Shown here piece after piece: positions 6,035 to 6,349 of a stretch of 6,349 bases of DNA (within the stretch, counting starts at the first letter, position 1; every line of letters begins with the position of its first letter). A model generated the notes under the pieces. The model was not told the DNA's origin and made no database searches. It saw only the letters and a list, made by a program, of their open reading frames with translations. The stretch is from CAYUYH01 sp964449175. Lineage in GTDB: Bacteria; Planctomycetota; Phycisphaerae; SM23-33. Both the position numbers and the translations under genes were made by a program. Location of the stretch: assembly GCA_964449175.1 (NCBI GenBank), contig CAYUYH010000159.1:1-6349 (forward strand), written 5' to 3'.

Positions 6035-6349
6035 ATGGCCCCCGCGGCGAAAAGCATAGTGTTCCTGGCCGCCCTGCTCTGCGTGTTCACGACCGTGCGT
6101 CAGGCCGCCGGCAACGAAGCGCCGTCCACCGGAGCAAGCAGTTCGCCGGCGGCATCCCAGCCCGCGGCCGGCGACGCTAGACTGGCGGCGGCTGAGGCGC
6201 TGGTGGCCGGCAGCGACCGCTACATGCACCACAGCCGACTGACCGCGGGGATGACCGGCTACGGCCTGACCGTGCTGGCCGGGTCGAAGCCCAGCCGCTT
6301 CGACGTCGAGATACTGTCCGTGATGAAGCGATGGGGCCCGCACCAGGAC
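6035..6349 (+). CDS. Secreted SpoIVB peptidase S55-like protein, N-terminal part only
   Basis: The frame from ATG 6035 is open to the right edge, giving the first 105 residues. Residues 1-25 look like a Sec signal peptide: a short basic start (K6), a hydrophobic core SIVFLAALLCVFTTV (7-21), and a likely cleavage near RQAAG. A low-complexity Ser/Ala/Pro/Gly linker (about 29-47) follows. Residues 70-105 contain LTAGMTGYGLTVLAG then KPSRFDVEILSV, which matches the 'pGMkGyGlTVf.Gtk.e.FdVeVlgV' segment I know from SpoIVB/S55-domain proteins. The catalytic Ser region (GMSGSPV-type) would lie beyond the window, so activity cannot be judged. The protein is expected outside the cytoplasmic membrane. 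The nearby Cys (LLC) does not fit a lipobox because Leu precedes it. The gene is divergent from the isomerase gene, with no evident link to it. Family assignment rests on one motif-rich segment. Confidence 0.8.
   Translation, partial: MAPAAKSIVFLAALLCVFTTVRQAAGNEAPSTGASSSPAASQPAAGDARLAAAEALVAGSDRYMHHSRLTAGMTGYGLTVLAGSKPSRFDVEILSVMKRWGPHQD

Noticed and set aside
5607..6059. Plus-strand open frame of 150 codons in the intergenic region
   Set aside because: The translation is Ser/Arg/Cys-rich without domain features and runs antisense to the isomerase N-terminus. It also overlaps the better supported start of the S55-like gene in another frame.
5714..6343. Upstream continuation of the isomerase open frame to 6343
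   Set aside because: The frame stays open, but the translation upstream of residue 1 is Arg/His/Cys/Pro-rich and its far end is antisense to the S55-like gene. The SD-supported ATG 5713 is a better start.

Overview
The window is GC-rich, tightly packed bacterial DNA. Gene content and codon style suggest a planctomycete-like bacterium (Phycisphaerae or a relative). The grounds are a GldA/GldF/GldG-type ABC system with a very large GldG-like subunit, an RpiB-family isomerase, and a SpoIVB-type (S55) secreted peptidase, a family known to be common in Planctomycetes. This placement is inferred; no rRNA or other phylogenetic marker is present.

Layout. Most of the window (positions 1-4697, minus strand) is one operon read right to left: an ABC ATPase (3705-4697), a six-helix ABC-2 permease (2987-3703) and a GldG-like membrane/periplasmic protein (1-2996) that runs off the left edge. 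The junctions are a 1-nt gap and a 10-nt overlap, so the three genes are probably translationally coupled and form one complex. The 173-nt gap upstream of the ATPase holds a perfect TTGACA -35 box facing the operon. Next, also on the minus strand, is an RpiB-family sugar-phosphate isomerase (4871-5713). It carries an unusual N-terminal extension of about 120 residues and has clearly lower third-position GC than the ABC genes. A gap of about 320 nt (5714-6034) separates it from a divergent plus-strand gene (6035 to the right edge). That gene encodes the signal peptide and start of a SpoIVB/S55-like protein.

How they work together. The ABC proteins should form a membrane complex: the ATPase powers the permease, and the GldG-like protein supplies extra membrane helices and a large extracytoplasmic part with a helical insert of about 300 residues. 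Its substrate is unknown, and the 'gliding' name is historical. The isomerase and the S55 protein have no evident functional link to it. No RNA genes, mobile elements, CRISPR arrays or long repeats were seen. The points most worth a second look are the size and architecture of the GldG-like protein and the extended, codon-atypical RpiB.
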